A stretch of DNA of 64,000 bases from Bacteriovoracaceae bacterium UBA3083. GTDB lineage: Bacteria > Bdellovibrionota > Bacteriovoracia > Bacteriovoracales > Bacteriovoracaceae. Below are positions 8,648 to 16,639 of the stretch, in pieces. The stretch spans positions 124,001-188,000 of the forward strand of contig DFBJ01000009.1 of the NCBI GenBank assembly GCA_002366565.1, given 5' to 3'. Made by a program: the position numbers and the translations under genes. The notes beneath the pieces are model-generated. The model worked only from the letters and a program-made list of their open reading frames with translations, had not been told where the DNA came from and ran no database searches. Position 1 is the first letter of the stretch. Each line of letters begins with the position of its first letter.

Positions 8648-8860
8648 CTAATTTATAATATGTATCATTTTCTTATTACCTTGACCGCATTCAGGGCATC
8701 TCGCCGTTTCTTGAACGATAAGGTTTTTAAAATCAGAAAGGTGAGTTTGAACTAATTTTGCATTACAAATATTGCAGTTATCCATATGTTTTTTTACTTG
8801 ATCTATATCGCCGTAGTATTCTTCAAATTTTTCAAAACGGAAGTCTAATTCTTGTGACAT
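8648..8860 (-). CDS. Small zinc-ribbon protein
   Basis: A 70-residue protein with two CxxC pairs (C29/C32 and C55/C58), the spacing of a zinc ribbon, and an acidic N-terminal half. A clean Shine-Dalgarno (AAGGAG) lies nine bases before the ATG on the minus strand, which is why I accept this short gene rather than the overlapping open frame on the plus strand. It converges with uvrC, with six bases between the two stops. The cysteines suggest metal and possibly nucleic acid binding. I do not recognise the family. Confidence 0.7.
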   Translation of the reverse strand: MSQELDFRFEKFEEYYGDIDQVKKHMDNCNICNAKLVQTHLSDFKNLIVQETARCPECGQGNKKMIHIIN

Positions 8861-8985
8861 TAAGCCATCTCCTTGCAGGTATTCATGTACTAATATATTT
8901 TTCGGGATATTTTGGAGTTGGGTTAATTTATGATATGTTTATTTCGAATTAGGGCCCTATTTACCTAGTAAGCCTTTAAAATTAG

Positions 8986-9852
8986 ATGAGATTAATTGAG
9001 ACCATGAGTAAATATCAAAAACTCCGTAGTGATATCAGTGAGATAGAGAATAGTGAAGGAATTGGGAAATTCTATTCTGGAGCTATATTCAGTCAAACAA
9101 GTTGGTATACTTCCCGCTTTGAGAAGCCTGAGCTTGTTGAGAGTCCTGTAAAAGTCGCTGAGGTTAAGCCGGAAAGTATTGATCGCCCAGCAGCTGAGGA
9201 GTCTCCCACTAAGGTTGAAGTGTTAACATCTCTTGCTAAAAAAGTTGAAGAGACTGGTTCTGTTCAATCAAAGTTTGGAAATATTGTAAAAGATTCGAAA
9301 CCTAAGTTTCTTGGAAGTAACTTAAAGTTAAGTGCTGATACAAACTCCTTTAAAGATTTAGTTCAAGGTCTTGATCCACATTTTAAGTTTGATGACTTTA
9401 AAGAGATATCAGCTCTAATTGTCGGAGAATCTAGAATTGAAGAGTTAAACAGTGAGAGCTCATATATTAAAACTAAGCATGATAACTCAGAACTTCTTGG
9501 TAAAATGATTATTCCAATGAAGCTTGAAGAGGGAGAATTTGTAAGAAGTTCACTTGTTGGTAAAACTGATGAGGAAGTATTACAAAACCTTCTAAGTGAG
9601 ATCTATCTCTTAAAACCAAAAGTCGTGATCTCTCTAGGTGCAGTTTCTACAAATTTCTTATATGGGAAGAAGGAAAAACTTTCCAAGATTCATGGTAATG
9701 AAATTGAAAGAGTCATTGAGAAGGGCGAAGAGCTCATTAACTTTACTCTATTTCCAATCTTCCACCCTGATTTACTCGAAATAAACCCATCTATGAAGAG
9801 AACTGCATGGATGGATCTTCAGAAAGTCATGAAATTCTTAGGTAAATTATAA
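8986..9852 (+). CDS. Uracil-DNA-glycosylase-superfamily-like protein, degenerate
   Basis: A 288-residue protein. The last 150 residues follow the family 4/5 uracil-DNA glycosylase layout: ALIVGES, then KPKVVISLGAVSTNFLYG, then FPIFHPDLLEINPSMKRTAW, where the HP and the final W-x-DL match the glycosylase motif. The catalytic first motif (G-E-x-P-G with downstream E/D) is reduced to VGES, and there is no cysteine at all, so the iron-sulfur cluster ligands of family 4 are missing. Residues 1-120 are low-complexity and Glu/Lys/Pro-rich. It may therefore be a DNA-binding or inactive paralogue. An alternative start at 9004 (MSKYQKL) is equally possible. Its role is unknown. Confidence 0.6.
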   Translation: MRLIETMSKYQKLRSDISEIENSEGIGKFYSGAIFSQTSWYTSRFEKPELVESPVKVAEVKPESIDRPAAEESPTKVEVLTSLAKKVEETGSVQSKFGNIVKDSKPKFLGSNLKLSADTNSFKDLVQGLDPHFKFDDFKEISALIVGESRIEELNSESSYIKTKHDNSELLGKMIIPMKLEEGEFVRSSLVGKTDEEVLQNLLSEIYLLKPKVVISLGAVSTNFLYGKKEKLSKIHGNEIERVIEKGEELINFTLFPIFHPDLLEINPSMKRTAWMDLQKVMKFLGKL

Positions 9853-9918
9853 TATTATATTGAGACCTTTTTAAAATAAGCATACAATAATGTAGTTATA
9901 ACTCAGGATGGAGTTTAT

Positions 9919-11121
9919 TTGCATAGGATATGCTTTCTTTTAATTTTAATTAAAATTTTAACTCTAAATGCTTTTGGGGAAATTACTCCATATTTAGTTA
10001 CTGGGACTCCTGAACCAAAGATACGTGTTCGCGTAGGGAAGTCTCTAAAGAATGTCATAATATCTGGTACAGATCTAAATAGAACATTTCATATTGGAAA
10101 TCAGAAGAAAACATTTTCTGGACGTAAGAAAATAAAATTTAACTGCAGTCTTTTCGGTGAAAATAAAAGATTCAAAAAACGTGGACCAACACTTCTAGCA
10201 TCACTCAACTCAATGACAGGACTTGTGACTGTTGGTGATAAGAAGTATATGGGGACAGTGGATATTGTTAGCTCTGTTGGTAACGATAGCTGTGATGTCG
10301 TTCAAGAAACTAGGCTTGAGGACTATATAAGTGGTCTTCTTGCAAAAGAGATGAATAGTGCATGGCCATTAGAAGCTCTGAAGGCACAAGCTGTCGCGGC
10401 GAGATCTTATGCTCTTCATAAGATTGAAACAGATCATGTTTCAAAAACTCTAGGTCGATTAGCTCACTATGATTTAGAAAGCTCTGAAAAACACCAAGTA
10501 TCGGGAAGTTTCTTTGATATAACTAGAAACACTGACCTTGCAACAAGTGAGACAATGGGTGAGGTACTAGTAACTCCTAGTGGAAAACTAACTCCTATCT
10601 TCTTTCACGCAAAGTGCGGTGGGAAGCTATTAAGACCTGATCAAGTTTGGAGTAACTCTGTTAGTGGATATCACTCAAACCCTAAAGGGAACTATTGTCA
10701 TGGACATGGAACAAAAGATTGGAATAATAAAGTAACTTATAGTCGGTTTGTATCGTTCATAAAATGGCTTCAAAAAAAGAAACTTATAAATGTATCTAAG
10801 AAAATAAAAGGTAAGAAAAAAATTAAAATTTTAAAAGATACTAAAGAAAAAAATAAAATGAGACTTTACTGGGGTGATCTTCATATCGTTATTAAAAAGG
10901 CACTATTTAGAAGATACTTTGGAAGGTTTATCTTTCCTTCAAATAACTTTGAAATGAACTGGGATAGTAAGCGAAAGTCCTTTGTCGTTAGTGGCAGTGG
11001 ACTTGGGCATGGTGTAGGTATGTGTCAGCTCGGAGCTTTAGATATGGCCAAGAAGGGCTGGGGATACAGAAAGATATTAGCTCATTACTTTCCTGGTCAT
11101 AAACTAGAAAAAGCATATTAA
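9919..11121 (+). CDS. SpoIID/LytB-domain secreted protein
   Basis: A 400-residue protein translated from a TTG with an AGGATGGAG Shine-Dalgarno. The N terminus is a signal peptide (about residues 1-21). The SpoIID/LytB domain runs from about residue 135: ETRLEDYISGLLAKEMNSAW, LKAQAVAARSYALHK, FFHAKCGGKL and the C-terminal GSGLGHGVGMCQLGAL with YFPGHKL. Members cut or help cut denuded peptidoglycan glycan strands, as SpoIID does in Bacillus engulfment. The Glu in AKEMNSAWP corresponds to the catalytic Glu of SpoIID. In a presumed predator it could act on its own or the prey wall; that is an inference. A hairpin terminator follows directly. Confidence 0.88.
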   Translation: MHRICFLLILIKILTLNAFGEITPYLVTGTPEPKIRVRVGKSLKNVIISGTDLNRTFHIGNQKKTFSGRKKIKFNCSLFGENKRFKKRGPTLLASLNSMTGLVTVGDKKYMGTVDIVSSVGNDSCDVVQETRLEDYISGLLAKEMNSAWPLEALKAQAVAARSYALHKIETDHVSKTLGRLAHYDLESSEKHQVSGSFFDITRNTDLATSETMGEVLVTPSGKLTPIFFHAKCGGKLLRPDQVWSNSVSGYHSNPKGNYCHGHGTKDWNNKVTYSRFVSFIKWLQKKKLINVSKKIKGKKKIKILKDTKEKNKMRLYWGDLHIVIKKALFRRYFGRFIFPSNNFEMNWDSKRKSFVVSGSGLGHGVGMCQLGALDMAKKGWGYRKILAHYFPGHKLEKAY

Positions 11122-11146
11122 AAAAGGCTCCTTTCGAAGCCTTTTT
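11121..11146 (+). terminator. Rho-independent terminator after SpoIID-like gene
   Basis: The arms AAAAAGGCT and AGCCTTTTT form a stem around a short loop immediately after the stop codon, ending in a T-run. The A-run on the left means it could also serve the convergent lipoprotein gene. Confidence 0.85.
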
Positions 11147-11173
11147 CTATTTTTAAATTTAATAATAATTAAA

Positions 11174-11794
11174 TTAGTATGAAATACATCCAACTTTCGT
11201 GAACCAAGTATCTACTTGGAATACTGGTAAGTAAGAGTAGTTTGGATCCATTTGTGATTGCATCGTTGTTTGAGATGAATCAACCATTCCGTGCCCACAA
11301 CTTACTTCATCATCTAGAACAATTTTTCCGGAAAAGTTAGTTAGTTGTCTTGTATCACTAATATATGGTGCTCCATTCGTTGAGCTCATTGAACACATTG
11401 AAAGTAGAACATTATATCCGATAACCTGAGATCCAGAAGTTACTTTTTGAACAATCATTACGTCTCCGTAGTAACCAATACCAACGTATTCTCTAGCAAC
11501 AGAGTCTCCACCAATTCCACCTGAGTTAAATGTTCCTTGAATAGTCGTTTGTGAACTTCCTGAAAAGCTACTTGAACTAAAAGTATAGATATTTGACAGT
11601 CTTTGACCACTTCTACACTGTACCTGAGTCAAAAGAGCAGAGTAGTTCGAAGAACTCATGTATGCAGTACTAGTTGTCGGGAGAGTTACTCCTGTAGAAC
11701 TTACGGTGTTCTTCTTTTCACTATCACCGCAGGACCAAAAAAGGGTTGCAGCTAGCGTATAAATAACTATCTTTTTTAATGAATGCGTCTTCAT
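11174..11794 (-). CDS. Hypothetical lipoprotein
   Basis: A 206-residue protein beginning MKTHSLKKIVIYTLAATLFW followed by a lipobox-type SCGD, so it is predicted to be lipidated at Cys22 and envelope-anchored. The Asp at +2 (or a nearby position) would favour inner-membrane retention by the E. coli rule, though that rule may not hold here. The mature protein is Ser/Thr-rich with five further cysteines, including one three residues from the C terminus, that could form disulfides in the periplasm. The Shine-Dalgarno GAGGAGAAG is strong. I recognise no domain. Confidence 0.7.
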   Translation of the reverse strand: MKTHSLKKIVIYTLAATLFWSCGDSEKKNTVSSTGVTLPTTSTAYMSSSNYSALLTQVQCRSGQRLSNIYTFSSSSFSGSSQTTIQGTFNSGGIGGDSVAREYVGIGYYGDVMIVQKVTSGSQVIGYNVLLSMCSMSSTNGAPYISDTRQLTNFSGKIVLDDEVSCGHGMVDSSQTTMQSQMDPNYSYLPVFQVDTWFTKVGCISY

Positions 11795-11957
11795 TTACTT
11801 CTCCTCGAGGTTCTAAGACCCAAGCGATTAGACTTTTCTCTATACTTGTCGTGTAATGGAGCATTTTACTTTAGGAAAAATAGACCTATTTGAATTTTTC
11901 TTAGTGATTTTTCAATAATTTGATAAGCTTAGAGCATATAAATAAAGGAAGATTAAT

Positions 11958-12920
11958 TTGAACTTTTCAAGTGTTTTAAAGAATGCATTCAACTTTAAGT
12001 TAATGAAAACTGATGAAGAAGTGCGCTTTAGACTGATAAATGGACTCAAGATTGCTTCTATTCCAGTACTCACTTGCTTTGTTTTAATTATATTCTTATG
12101 GGTTCTTTTATCTATGGACTTGGTATTCTTTAAGTCGAATGGTTATGAAAATTTTGAAGAGTTTAATGAAGTATTCTATGACTTTATAGTTTCAAAGCTA
12201 TTAGAGTTTTCTCTTTTATTTATTGCTCACTTTGCAATGACTCTTATATTTGGAATCTATATATCAGAGTTACTTCTTAGGCCTTTTAGAGTGATAGGGG
12301 ATTACTGTGAGAAGTTTCTTGAAGACAAGTCCACTTCTTATGACCCTGACTTTTTCAGTGACTTGAAGCTTTTAACTCGATTTAGTGAGTGGTTCTTTAA
12401 CACTATTTATATATCGGAGCAAAATGGATCTTTAAAACCAATAGATGTCCCTAATAAATTTACGCGTATTCATAAGCCCGTTTTTGAAACTGGATTCTTT
12501 CTTCAGTTTCTATTTTTAATCTTAGCGACATCTATAGTTTCTGCAATATTCTTCTTTGAGGTTATTACTGGTGTTCACGATCAAGTTGTTAGAATGGCCT
12601 TTGATATACTTCCAAATAAGTATGAGATTCAATACTTTCTGCTATATCAATCATCAGTTTTAAACAATATTATTGTGGGGACTATTATAGTGCAAATTTT
12701 TGCCTATATTTTACTCTCTATAAATCTGTATAAGAAGGTATCGACTCCTGCATTTGGAGTATTTGCAACGATGAGATCATTCATAAAAGGGCGCTATGAC
12801 TCACGAGTTCACCTTATTGGATACTCGTATCTTAGGCCTCAATGTCGGAAATTGAACAAATATTTATCTGAAATGCAAAAGTCTTTACATAAAACTGACA
12901 AAAATAGCTTTCAGCGCTAG
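11958..12920 (+). CDS. Hypothetical membrane protein with two transmembrane pairs
   Basis: A 320-residue protein starting at TTG with an AAGGAAG ribosome site. Four strongly hydrophobic segments are visible, at roughly residues 31-54, 72-98, 175-200 and 230-255, so the protein has two similar halves of the form TM-loop-TM followed by a charged cytoplasmic helix (ELLLRPFRVIGDYCEKF and KKVSTPAFGVFATMRSFIKG). The helices after TM2 and TM4 recall HAMP linkers, but no output domain follows. It may be a sensor-like or scaffold membrane protein. It is close upstream of a DsbA-like lipoprotein, but a TATAAT at 12921-12926 suggests that gene has its own promoter. Confidence 0.6.
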   Translation: MNFSSVLKNAFNFKLMKTDEEVRFRLINGLKIASIPVLTCFVLIIFLWVLLSMDLVFFKSNGYENFEEFNEVFYDFIVSKLLEFSLLFIAHFAMTLIFGIYISELLLRPFRVIGDYCEKFLEDKSTSYDPDFFSDLKLLTRFSEWFFNTIYISEQNGSLKPIDVPNKFTRIHKPVFETGFFLQFLFLILATSIVSAIFFFEVITGVHDQVVRMAFDILPNKYEIQYFLLYQSSVLNNIIVGTIIVQIFAYILLSINLYKKVSTPAFGVFATMRSFIKGRYDSRVHLIGYSYLRPQCRKLNKYLSEMQKSLHKTDKNSFQR

Positions 12921-12988
12921 TATAATAATGTCGAGAATAGAGTTACTGAGCGAATAAGGAATTCGAATATATAACAAAGGAAAAAGAA

Positions 12989-13780
12989 ATGTTTAAGAAG
13001 TTAATTAAAACTAGTTTACTGCTACTGACGGTTGCCGGTCTTTCAAGCTGTGTATCTGATAAGCAGGTTGTAGAGGCCCTTAAGAAGAACCCAAAAGCAT
13101 TATTTGAAATAATTGAAGAAAATCCAGCAGATTTCATGGAAGCTGTTCAGAAAGCTGCAAAAGCTGCTCAATCAGAAATGGGTAAGAGAAGAGAGCAAGA
13201 AGAGTCTAGAAAGTTCGAAGAAGCATTTGATAAGCCACTTCAAGCAGAAATAAGAAGTGATGAGTCTTTTAGAGGATCTAAAGATGCTCCACTTACACTT
13301 GTTGAATACTCTGATTTTCAGTGTCCATTCTGTGTAAGAGGTTTCAGTACTGTTAAAGAATTAATGAAAAAATATGATGGAAAGATCAGATTTGTTTATA
13401 AGCACTTACCATTAAGCTTTCACAAAGAAGCACTACCTGCTGCTCACTACTATGAAGCAATTAGACTTCAAGATGAAAAGAAAGCATTTAAGTTTCATGA
13501 TGCAATCTTTGATAACCAAAGAAAGCTTTCTCTTGGAGAAACATTCTTAAAGAAAATGGCTAAAGAAGTTGGCGCAGATATGAAAAAACTAGCTAAAGAT
13601 GTTAAGTCTAAGAAAGTAATTTCAAGAGTTGAAGATGATATTAAAGAAGCTGCTAAGTTTGGTTTCCAAGGAACTCCAGGTTTCCTATTAAATGGTATCC
13701 CTGTTAGAGGAGCTTACCCAATCGATCACTTCGAGAAAATTATTGCGAAGCTGAAAGAAAAAGGAAAAGTAGAACTATAA
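12989..13780 (+). CDS. DsbA-family thiol oxidoreductase lipoprotein
   Basis: A 263-residue protein. The N terminus MFKKLIKTSLLLLTVAGLSS followed by Cys21 is a lipoprotein signal. A helical, charged stretch (about residues 22-90) precedes a thioredoxin-fold DsbA domain with the redox motif CPFC (C112-C115) in YSDFQCPFC and the cis-proline loop GTPGF. The family (DsbA/BdbD/ScsC-like) forms or shuffles disulfides in exported proteins. The anchored, extended N terminus is typical of Bdellovibrio-type homologues by recollection. The Shine-Dalgarno is AAAGGAAAAAG. A terminator follows, so it is probably monocistronic. Electron partners are not encoded nearby. Confidence 0.88.
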   Translation: MFKKLIKTSLLLLTVAGLSSCVSDKQVVEALKKNPKALFEIIEENPADFMEAVQKAAKAAQSEMGKRREQEESRKFEEAFDKPLQAEIRSDESFRGSKDAPLTLVEYSDFQCPFCVRGFSTVKELMKKYDGKIRFVYKHLPLSFHKEALPAAHYYEAIRLQDEKKAFKFHDAIFDNQRKLSLGETFLKKMAKEVGADMKKLAKDVKSKKVISRVEDDIKEAAKFGFQGTPGFLLNGIPVRGAYPIDHFEKIIAKLKEKGKVEL

Positions 13781-13806
13781 TTAATTTTATAATTACTTTA
13801 TATATG

Positions 13807-13831
13807 AGGCCCCTGTTTAGGGGCCTTTTTT
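13807..13831 (+). terminator. Rho-independent terminator after DsbA-like gene
   Basis: A seven-base-pair GC-rich stem (AGGCCCC at 13807-13813, GGGGCCT at 13820-13826) with a six-base loop is followed by a run of T. Confidence 0.9.
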
Positions 13832-13897
13832 ATTTCTAGAGGTAAACTTAAGCTTGTCTAATTTGTTTATTTTTATAAATTGAATTAAACTAAACCT

Positions 13898-14338
13898 ATG
13901 GAAGAGAATACGTACAGTAAATTTAATCGTCCAAAGTTCTACAAGTCTAATATCAATTCTTTAGAATTTGAAAATGTTAAGAGTATTGATGCTCTTGTAG
14001 AGGATGTTGAAAGGGGAGAGATTCTCGAGTCAACAGAGTTCTTTCGCGCTTACGTATACGAATTAAAAAATATCTTAGATGAAGATGCCCCTAAGAAAGC
14101 ACTGGAGCACTTTTTCAAACTAGAGCATAATTTAGATAAGTTTTATTCCCATCTTGCATTAGATGAAGACTTTCCTGATCTATTAACATTTCATAGAAAC
14201 TTTTCTCCAACAGTTTTACGCATCTTTTGGGAAGCCATCTCATTAGGTGATAATGATTCTTTGATGGAGAGGATTCATGATGCCTTTAGAATAGCTTTAG
14301 AAGAAGAGCTCTATTTCTGGCATGAAAATCTTCATTAA
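13898..14338 (+). CDS. Hypothetical acidic protein
   Basis: A 146-residue soluble protein rich in Glu, Asp, Phe and Leu, predicted to be mostly helical, without signal peptide or recognisable motif. It sits alone between a terminator and the flagellar operon promoter region, on the same strand as the flagellar genes but 250 bases upstream of fliL. Codon use is like its neighbours. I cannot assign a function. Confidence 0.6.
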   Translation: MEENTYSKFNRPKFYKSNINSLEFENVKSIDALVEDVERGEILESTEFFRAYVYELKNILDEDAPKKALEHFFKLEHNLDKFYSHLALDEDFPDLLTFHRNFSPTVLRIFWEAISLGDNDSLMERIHDAFRIALEEELYFWHENLH

Positions 14339-14454
14339 CTCAAGAAAAATCTTAAAATTTTAGTAAAAATACATTCTCTGAGTAAAAAGGTATGTCTAAT
14401 TGTGACATTATTTTGACACCATCTCTTCGAGTGATCAGCTAGTTATAAAAAAAA

Positions 14455-14542
14455 GCGGTAAGAATTTCCTATAAATGTAATGCAGCCTTGATGCTTAGAC
14501 ATTAAAAATGTATAATTTTTGACAGAGCGGTAAGTATTTCTT
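14455..14542 (+). repeat. Direct repeat GCGGTAAGnATTTCnT upstream of fliL
   Basis: Two near-identical 16-base copies, GCGGTAAGAATTTCCT at 14455-14470 and GCGGTAAGTATTTCTT at 14527-14542, are 72 bases apart (start to start). The first is upstream of, and the second just downstream of, the likely transcription start of the flagellar operon. They could be regulator binding sites or duplicated start regions. Confidence 0.5.
14488..14516 (+). promoter_or_regulatory. Putative sigma-70-type promoter of the flagellar operon
   Basis: TTGATG at 14488-14493 and TATAAT at 14511-14516 are separated by 17 bases, close to consensus. Transcription would start near 14523, giving a leader of about 65 bases before fliL. 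The 250-base gap upstream of fliL holds no gene; besides this promoter and the direct repeat I see no other clear signal in it. Confidence 0.55.
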
Positions 14543-14588
14543 CTCAGAAGAAAAAATACACCGATTATAAAACCAGGAAGGTATTAAA

Positions 14589-15128
14589 ATGGCAGACGGA
14601 GATGCTAATTTCAGCAAACCCGCCGACTCAGGCAGTGGAAAAAATCCTCTTCTTACAATTGTAATGATTCTTCAATTAATTTTGATGGGTGGAATTGCAT
14701 ACTTTCAATATATGGCCCACCAAAAGCTAGCTGCAACAGAGTCAGTGATGGACGTAGTTAAGAGCGATATGAAGTCTGGTGCTATAGATGAGACTAGTGA
14801 AACTGGTGAAGCACGTGAAGAAGATGGAATCTTATTTCCTTTAGATAACTTTACTGCAAACTTAGCTCAAGGCGATGGTCCAAGAAGATTCGTAAGATTA
14901 AATGCAGTTTTAAAATTTAATAAAGATTCAAGTGAAGAAGAATTCAAAGCAAGAAAGCCTCAAATTAGAGATACGATTATTAGTATTTTAAACTCTAAGA
15001 GAGCTGAAGACCTTCTGAAAGTAGAAGGAAAGAATTATTTAAAAGAAGAGATTAAAGCCGCTATTAATAGTTTCTTAGTAGACGGAAAAGTAATAGACGT
15101 ATTTTACGTTAGTTTTCAAATTAACTAA
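14589..15128 (+). CDS. fliL: Flagellar basal body-associated protein FliL
   Basis: A 179-residue single-pass inner-membrane protein with a hydrophilic N-terminal tail, one transmembrane helix (about residues 21-42) and a periplasmic FliL domain containing FPLDNFTANLAQ and the conserved VRLNAVLKF strand. FliL associates with the stator around the motor and supports torque. It opens the operon, 63 bases before fliM, with an AGGAAGGT-type ribosome site before the ATG. Its position directly before fliM is standard in many flagellar operons and supports the assignment. Confidence 0.92.
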   Translation: MADGDANFSKPADSGSGKNPLLTIVMILQLILMGGIAYFQYMAHQKLAATESVMDVVKSDMKSGAIDETSETGEAREEDGILFPLDNFTANLAQGDGPRRFVRLNAVLKFNKDSSEEEFKARKPQIRDTIISILNSKRAEDLLKVEGKNYLKEEIKAAINSFLVDGKVIDVFYVSFQIN

Positions 15129-15191
15129 CTAGTTTTTAGGCAAAATGATTTTGCTGTTTAACAACTTGTAAAATGATCCCAGGAGGGGAGA

Positions 15192-16223
15192 ATGGCCCAG
15201 GTCCTAAGTCAAGACGAAGTCGACGCGTTATTAAATGCTGTAAATGATGGTGATTCAGATGATTTATCTTTTGGTGGAGATTCTGATGATTTTGATGGTG
15301 CAGATGAAGCCGACGATAATATACAGGCCTATGATTTAACCAATCAAGACCGTGTTATTCGTGGGCGAATGCCTATTCTTGAAATTATCTATGAGAGATT
15401 TATTAGATCATTTAGAGTGAGTCTTTCGAATTCTCTTCGTAAAATATCAACGATTTCAATGATCTCAACTGACCTTTTAAAGTTTGGTGAATTTGTAAAT
15501 ACACTACCGATACCAAGTTGTATGTGTATTATGAGATTTAATGAACTTAGAGGACCAGCTCTTCTTGTTTTTGAATCTAAGCTTGCTTACGCAATCATTG
15601 ATTCTTACTTCGGTGGAACAGATAGACCTTTCACTAAGATTGAAGGTAAAGAATTTACGATGATTGAGTTATCGTTCATGAAGAAAGTTATGGACATGGC
15701 AATCAATGATTTAGAAGAAGCATGGGCACCTGTTCATAGAATTGATGCTCAATATTTAAGAACAGAAATTAATCCTCAATTCGTAGGTGTTGTTCCTCCT
15801 TCAGACGTAATTATTGCAACAACACTTGAAGTTGAATTTGAATCAGCTTCTGGAACGATAATGATTGTAGTTCCATACTCTACAATTGAACCAATTAAGC
15901 AAAAACTAAGTTCAAGCTTTCAAACTGATAATGATATGGCCGATAGTATTTGGACTCAGGCCATGAATGAACATATTAAACAAGCTCACGCTACGATGGT
16001 AGTTAAGCTTGGAGAGACTTCTATTACTGTTGGTGATCTCGTGACACTTGAAAAGGGAGATATCGTTCCTCTTAATCAAGAAGCTTCAGGAGAGGTCACT
16101 GTAGAAGTTGAAGGTGTTGATAAAATGAGATGTCTTATCGGAACTCATAAAGGCAACAGAGCAGTACAAATTACACAAGTTGATAAAACAATAAAAAGAG
16201 AAATGTCCACTACGGAGGAGTAA
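15192..16223 (+). CDS. fliM: Flagellar motor switch protein FliM
   Basis: A 343-residue cytoplasmic C-ring protein. The N-terminal peptide MAQVLSQDEVDALLNAV is the conserved segment that binds phospho-CheY. An acidic Asp-rich linker (about 20-45) leads into the CheC-like middle domain (from about 55, with RGPALLVFESKLAYAIIDSY) and the C-terminal SpoA domain (about 255-330, VKLGETSITVGDLVTLEKGD). FliM with FliG and FliN sets the rotation direction. A very strong Shine-Dalgarno (AGGAGGGGAG) precedes the ATG. It is three bases from fliN. Confidence 0.97.
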   Translation: MAQVLSQDEVDALLNAVNDGDSDDLSFGGDSDDFDGADEADDNIQAYDLTNQDRVIRGRMPILEIIYERFIRSFRVSLSNSLRKISTISMISTDLLKFGEFVNTLPIPSCMCIMRFNELRGPALLVFESKLAYAIIDSYFGGTDRPFTKIEGKEFTMIELSFMKKVMDMAINDLEEAWAPVHRIDAQYLRTEINPQFVGVVPPSDVIIATTLEVEFESASGTIMIVVPYSTIEPIKQKLSSSFQTDNDMADSIWTQAMNEHIKQAHATMVVKLGETSITVGDLVTLEKGDIVPLNQEASGEVTVEVEGVDKMRCLIGTHKGNRAVQITQVDKTIKREMSTTEE

Positions 16224-16226
16224 GTA

Positions 16227-16622
16227 ATGTCTGATGAGATAAACCAAGATATGGGTAATCAATCTAATCCAATGGCCAATGTTGAAGACATTAATACGGC
16301 TAGAGTAAGCCAACTGTCTGATGAAGTTAAGGCCGGTGATGATGCCTTAAATAAACTGAAGGTACAGAATTTAGATTTTATTCTAGATATTCCTTTGAAA
16401 GTTACAGTTGAGCTAGGAAGAACTGAGGTAATGATTAAAGACCTTCTACAACTAGGTCAAGGTTCTGTTCTAGAGCTAGATAAACTTGCTGGTGAGCCAC
16501 TTGAGATCCTTGTAAATGGAAAGCTTGTTGCTAAGGGTGAGGTTGTCGTTGTAAATGAAAAGTTTGGTATTAGATTAACAGATATTATCAGTCCGATTGA
16601 AAGAATCGAAACGCTTAAGTAA
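16227..16622 (+). CDS. fliN: Flagellar motor switch protein FliN
   Basis: A 131-residue protein with a variable N terminus and the FliN SpoA domain from about residue 47: LDFILDIPLKVTVELG, then LLQLGQGSVLELDKLAGEPL, and EKFGIRLTDII at the end. FliN forms the lower ring of the C-ring with FliM and helps dock export substrates. It is three bases after fliM, and its stop lies just before the fliO start. Confidence 0.97.
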   Translation: MSDEINQDMGNQSNPMANVEDINTARVSQLSDEVKAGDDALNKLKVQNLDFILDIPLKVTVELGRTEVMIKDLLQLGQGSVLELDKLAGEPLEILVNGKLVAKGEVVVVNEKFGIRLTDIISPIERIETLK

Positions 16623-16639
16623 TGGTAATGGAGCTAGGT

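Noticed and set aside
8758..8952. Plus-strand 64-residue frame over the small zinc-ribbon gene
   Set aside because: It lacks a ribosome site and is antisense to a gene with paired CxxC motifs and a clean Shine-Dalgarno; its hydrophobicity is the mirror of that coding sequence.
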